A stretch of 11,449 nt of DNA from Funneliformis mosseae. Lineage: Eukaryota > Glomeromycota > Glomeromycetes > Glomerales > Glomeraceae. The stretch is from contig CAJVPP010003504.1 of NCBI GenBank assembly GCA_910592005.1, forward strand, positions 1 through 11,449. Direction: 5' to 3'. Below, piece by piece: positions 7,766 to 11,449 of this stretch. A program made the position numbers and the translations under genes. Within the stretch, counting starts at the first letter, position 1. Every line of letters starts with the position of its first letter. The notes below the pieces were generated by a model. That model worked only from the letters and a program-made list of their open reading frames with translations. It did not search any database and had not been told where the DNA came from.

Positions 7766-8200
7766 AACAAATAAATAATTTTCACGATAAATAATTTTAT
7801 ACTTAAATAAAAAGAAAGAGCCTTTTATAAGGTATTACTTTAGTTCTTTTCAATGCAAAAGTTTTAAGTGTTGAAATGTGGGTGTCAATAAATTTCATTT
7901 AATATTTAAGATTAAGGTAATACAAGTGCTGTATTTATTATCAATTTTCAATGTGATTATCATTAATGTCAATTCTTATGTATTGAGATTCTGTTCATTT
8001 AATATCAAGTATGAAAACAAATAGTGTAAATGATTGGCTATTTATTTTAGAAAGGTTAAAATATTTGGTATACTTATTACAAAAATGTAGATTAATATTT
8101 GATTAGACTTCTAGTTAAGTATTTAAAAGGTTTAACTTTTTAATTAGTAGTTTTAAATTCAAACTCCTATAACTTTATTTTAAAGGAAACTAAAATTATG
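7766..8200. other. AT-rich sequence, nothing recognised
   Basis: No open frame, repeat or structural RNA stands out in this interval. It separates two low-confidence coding remnants on opposite strands. Confidence 0.5.
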
Positions 8201-8206
8201 AGAGAC

Positions 8207-8431
8207 ATGAATTCATTGACGCTGATATGTATATTATCTCTCTAGAAAAATTATGTGTTGAGATTGTATAATTTTTTGTAATCTTGAAAGGTATTTGAAA
8301 AGATGAACGTCTAATTAATTCACCATCTTATCCAAACGTATGGACCTATTGTAAGTATGATTGGAAATTTTTCGTGAATGGAATTCCCAAGTTATGTTTA
8401 TTAGCGATTAAAACATTAATGTAAATATTTT
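8207..8431 (+). pseudogene. Short possible coding remnant, unrecognised
   Basis: One plus-strand frame reads HEFIDADMYIISLEKLCVEI, then a TAA, FFVILKG, a TGA, and then an uninterrupted segment with KDERLINSPSYPNVW, YCKYDWKFFVNGIP and KLCLLAIKTLM before a TAA. The residue mix, with several Trp, Cys, Tyr and Pro, is unusual for random sequence this AT-rich and suggests real coding ancestry. SPSYPN is reminiscent of CUB domains, but the stretch is too short to assign and CUB is mainly animal. There is no start codon or splice pair I would defend. Confidence 0.3.
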
Positions 8432-8569
8432 AAAATTACGTAAATATTAACATACAACCAGTTGGGTGTCGTTGCCTTGAAATAAAATTGGTGCAATGTA
8501 ATGATATTTGTTATTTTATGAATTTAAATATCAAATTTATAAATTTATTACTTTGCTTAATATCTATGT

Positions 8570-9180
8570 AAAAAATAAATAATAATAGATATTTTTATAT
8601 TTTTATATATTATTATTTATACCCTACTAACATTTTTATTTTTTTATTTTTTTAAAATTCTTCCTCATTTGCTAATTTTTTTTATTATTTTTTTTATTGA
8701 TTTTTTTTTAAATTCTCCACTCCCAATATTTTTTTAGATATTTTTTTTTAATTTTTAATCTCTTTTTAATCTCTATTTGTTAATTTTTTATATTTTATTT
8801 TTTTTATTTTTCTTTTTATTTTATTTAATATATCTTTTTTTCATTCTTTGGTAGTTTCTTAGTGATACTTTGATCCTTTCATTAGTGGTTCTTTAGTGGT
8901 TTTTTGATCCTTTTGTTAGTGGTTCTTTAGTTCATTCGTTGATGATTCTTTGATAATTTTTTGGTCCTTTTATTGATCCTTTTATTAGTAGTTCTTTGAG
9001 ATTTTTGTTAGTACTTTTATTGGTACTTTCATTAGTGATTCTTTAGTTCTTTGCTTTTTAGTCTTTCATTCTTAGGTTTTTTGCTTCTTTAATACTTTTA
9101 TTTCATTAATTTTTTTTCTTTTCTTTTCTTTCTTTTCTTTTTCATTTTTCATTCTCATTTGTTTTTTTTAAAAAATATAT
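8570..9180. repeat. T-rich strand-asymmetric tract with degenerate repeats
   Basis: The plus strand is dominated by T, with little G or A over about 600 bp. Within about 8840-9060 the phrases TTAGTGGTTCTTTAG, TTTGATCCTTTT and ATTAGTGATTCTTTAG recur every 15-35 bp, giving an eroded minisatellite. The minus strand in one phase would be a Lys-rich repeat (KDQKTTKEPLMKGSK), broken by stops. No gene is supported. Confidence 0.6.
9111..9143. repeat. 33-nt homopyrimidine run containing a mirror repeat
   Basis: The run is T and C only, with T blocks of 7, 4, 4, 3, 4 and 5 separated by single C residues. Around the central TTT block there is a 23-nt exact mirror repeat, a sequence type capable of intramolecular triplex (H-DNA) formation. 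A biological role is not shown. Confidence 0.65.
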
Positions 9181-10737
9181 AGTAAACATAAAAAAAATAA
9201 AAATAAAAAATAATTAAAATAAAGATATTGCAATTTTTGTTTATTATTTTTCTACTTTTAGCAATCGGCAGTTCACATCTATTCGAGGAAGCAGTGAGAT
9301 ATTTTTTGAAGGATAATAACATAATATATTATATGTAATAGGGAATATTAATGCTTATACTAGAGTCAATCTTTATAAAAATTTTTATTTCTATAAAATA
9401 AAAAAAAAGAACTATCTATTTAATATTAAATTATATAAGATTATGTTTTTCCATTCTTAATTATAATAATTATATTATTATACTTATCTTTCATAATAAG
9501 ATGATTAATATTTTTTTTCAATTTATTTTATTTTAAACATATATTTCTTTTAACAAAACTTTTTATTTTGAATTTAATGAATTAATTACAAGTATAATTG
9601 AATAATATCTTAGATATAATTCTAGTAAATCCTAAACTATTAATACAAGTTTATTTAGCTTTTAACTTTATATTGAAGAAATAGAAAAATCAATCATATA
9701 ATAAATTTTTGATTCATCAATATTACTTTATCATTTTTAGATACCATAAATATTTAAAATAATTATTTTTAATTTCTTCTTGTGCTTTTTCTAACTATTG
9801 TATTTGTTTAGTTAAATCCAAAAAATAAATTAATGTATTTATGTGAATAATAAGCATAGTTATAAATTACTGTTTAAATTTGAATTTAAATACTAATTAT
9901 AAATATATTTTATCTAATTTAGCCTTAATTTTTTAATTATATGTCTGTGATCAAATTGTTTAATTAATAAAAAATTTCTTAAATATCAAATTTGAGTTAT
10001 ATTAAATAGCTGTAATACTAATATAAGGATGATGACTTTTTAAAAACCAATAATTTGTAATTAATGCAATAAATTTAGTCTTTTTATTAATTAAAATATA
10101 TAATTTCTAAAAAATGTAATTATAAAATTTTGATAATATTTCATTAATTTTATAATCAAAGTATAGTAATATATGAATTAAAAAATTAAGTAACTTATTA
10201 AAATCAGATTTTTTTACATAATATATAAGTTATATATTTTTTAAAAAAATTTTTAATAATAATATATTTGTATTATAGTAGAATACAATTTGATTATCTA
10301 ATAAAATTAACTAACTTGATTATAATTTTAATCTTTGCTTATTTTAACATATTTTATATAATATATTTATTATTATTTAATATTTTATCATTATTATTTA
10401 ATTAAATTATAACTATAATTAATATTAAATATAAATACCTTATTTTTGATAAAAGAAATAAATAAATTTTTATTAAAGTATGTTTATATATAAGATGTTT
10501 AATTAAATTTTCTGTTAATTTAGTATAAAGAATTTTTATTTTACACTTAATTCTATTATTATCAATAACTTTGCATTAAGTATATATTTTTTCTGTATCA
10601 TCTTTATTAATATTAAAATAATTCTAAATCTAACTGGTTTGTACTTTAATATTATTTGCTTAATTTTGAATTTTTTAGCAAATATTTAATTAGTATATTA
10701 TTTTTATATAACAGTTAATTTACTTTTAACTATATTA
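9181..10737. other. AT desert, no gene seen
   Basis: Extremely AT-rich with stops in all frames. The only local exception is about 9262-9300, where TTTCTACTTTTAG (acceptor-like) precedes a GC-richer piece starting CAATCGGCAGTTCAC; this might be a stranded exon, but its frame closes quickly. I see no tRNA-like or repeat structure elsewhere. Confidence 0.6.
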
Positions 10738-10789
10738 CAGACCCCCGCCAAAAGTTTCTGAATGTCATCTTTCGGCTATTTCATACCGA

Positions 10790-10892
10790 ATACATTATAT
10801 GACTGTATAATACTGCGGTCATGTAATGTATCTGACCTTGTTTGCTTGAATCAAAACCAAATAAAAGCGTGTTATAAAAGCGTATTTGGTTT
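10790..10892. repeat. Two inverted repeats and a direct repeat in the Tc1 leader
   Basis: The arms at 10790-10803 and 10818-10831 pair at 13 of 14 positions (TACATTATATGAC with GTCATGTAATGTA). A second hairpin has exact 10-bp arms AAACCAAATA (10854-10863) and TATTTGGTTT (10883-10892). Between and overlapping these, ATAAAAGCGT is repeated at 10861-10870 and 10874-10883. Such structures occur in transposon ends as transposase-binding sites; here that is inference. Confidence 0.65.
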
Positions 10893-10938
10893 GTTTATTT
10901 TGATTTTTAACTAAAATAAAATTTACCTTCTGAAAATC

Positions 10939-11400
10939 ATGAAAATATTCAAAGAACAACGCGGTGATACAGTCAACTCTTATTATAACGAACTCTATGT
11001 CCTAGACCTCAACTTCGCTATAAGGCTATAGTGAAGACTTTAAGAGATTTGATTAGCCAATTCGCTATAACAAGAGTATTTTTATTATATTTGTTCAAAA
11101 AATTCATTATAACAAGAGTTCACTATAACAAGAGTTGACTGTATATATTTTGCCGTCAATGTGGCGATAGTTATCGGGCTATTGCTGCAAATATCGATTG
11201 TGGATTTTTAATAGCATTTAGAACTTTAAAAAGAATGGATGACACTGGAACTGTTAATTCGAGGCTTCGTTCTGGTCAATCATCCTTAATTAAAGATTCA
11301 CAGTGAAGCTGGCTAAAGCGATTTGTCACAGCGAATTCGGGCTGTAATGAAGCAAATAAAGGCCCGACTAAGTACTAATTATTTAGTACCAAATGTGTAG
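10939..11400 (+). pseudogene. Tc1-like transposase, N-terminal DNA-binding region, broken
   Basis: The frame starts MKIFKEQRGD, is split by the MITE, and resumes with CRQCGDSYRAIAANIDCG, FRTLKRMDDTGTVNSRLRSG and QSSLIKDSQ. This is the paired-like helix-turn-helix of Tc1 transposases, including the RxRSGRP-type linker (here RLRSGQ). It ends at a TGA (11304-11306) that fits CGA-to-TGA decay, then continues with WLKRFVTANS. A one-base shift near 11340 leads to RAVMKQIKARLSTN and a TAG at 11398. The catalytic DDE domain is not in the window, so this is at most a third of a transposase. After the MITE and one TA are removed, the two halves differ by two bases within a TATATA run. Confidence 0.75.
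10970..11141. mobile_element. 172-bp pogo/Tigger-like MITE inside the Tc1 transposase
   Basis: The ends begin CAGTCAACTCTTATTATAAC on the left and, on the opposite strand at the right, CAGTCAACTCTTGTTATAGT. The terminal inverted repeat is 26 bp with 23 matches. It is flanked by TA on both sides (10968-10969 and 11142-11143), the target duplication expected for the superfamily. Internally a CTTCGCTATA..CTATAGTGAAG inverted repeat and repeated TATAACAAGAG words are present. There is no coding sequence, so it needed a transposase from elsewhere. It interrupts the transposase frame after codon 10. Confidence 0.88.
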
Positions 11401-11449
11401 CATATCATACATTAATAAATAAATTAATAAATTTTTTTAATAAACTTTA

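Larger units (their letters stand above)
10738..11449 (+). mobile_element. 5' part of a decayed Tc1/mariner-like element
   Basis: After a TA dinucleotide (10736-10737) the sequence begins CAGACCCCCGCCAAAAGTTT, a start typical of Tc1/mariner terminal repeats, and GC content rises abruptly. About 200 bp of leader follows, then a transposase frame from ATG at 10939. The element is interrupted by the MITE at 10970-11141. The coding sequence decays after about 11400 and the window ends before any 3' terminal repeat, so completeness cannot be judged. Its TA flank fits the family's TA target site. Confidence 0.75.

Noticed and set aside
8300..8400. CUB domain suggested by SPSYPN
   Set aside because: Only a six-residue resemblance; no paired Cys spacing or full domain, and the family is mainly animal.
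9262..9330. Isolated exon after TTTCTACTTTTAG
   Set aside because: The acceptor-like word is easy to find in T-rich DNA, the frame closes after eleven codons and no donor or partner exon is evident.

Overview
The window is a gene-poor, extremely AT-rich eukaryotic stretch made almost entirely of decayed mobile DNA. The relics are a Helitron Rep/helicase gene, a solo LTR, a Tc1-like element and a pogo-like MITE, together with short GT..AG intron-like segments and expanded minisatellites. My best guess is a repeat-rich early-diverging fungus, most likely an arbuscular mycorrhizal (Glomeromycotina) genome such as Rhizophagus or a relative. That rests on overall style only; no marker gene is present. 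I see no intact protein-coding gene and no rRNA, tRNA or CRISPR.

Layout. 1-170 is low-complexity AT. 179-1140 is a 53-bp minisatellite of about 18 units. 1141-1345 is a GATC-rich degenerate repeat that abuts a truncated helicase. 1317-5096 (minus strand) is a decayed Helitron gene, read N to C from high to low coordinates: Cys-containing N-terminal region, Rep domain with an HUH-type HTH motif, PIF1-type Walker A, then loss of the rest of the helicase. A 717-bp solo LTR (3787-4503) interrupts it; removing the LTR plus one copy of its 4-bp target duplication rejoins the Helitron frame exactly. 5457-6455 (minus) is a 333-codon frame with no indel but seven internal stops, possibly a Helitron companion with an OB-fold-like pattern. 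6589-7410 (plus) holds five exon-like units of 70-81 nt, each flanked by splice-like signals. 7440-9330 has two short possible coding remnants and a very T-rich tract with degenerate repeats. 9330-10737 is an AT desert. 10738-11449 is the 5' part of a Tc1-like element, into which a 172-bp pogo-like MITE has inserted, 31 bp into the transposase frame.

The common thread is the style of mutation. In the minisatellite, CpG positions segregate as CG, TG or CA between units. The exon-like copies differ almost only by transitions. Most internal stops are one C-to-T or G-to-A step from a sense codon, while reading frames are often otherwise preserved. This looks like methylation-linked cytosine deamination or RIP-like mutation of repeats and is the most interesting property of the window. 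The genes do not form a working pathway; they record a sequence of insertions (Helitron, then LTR; Tc1, then MITE) followed by decay.
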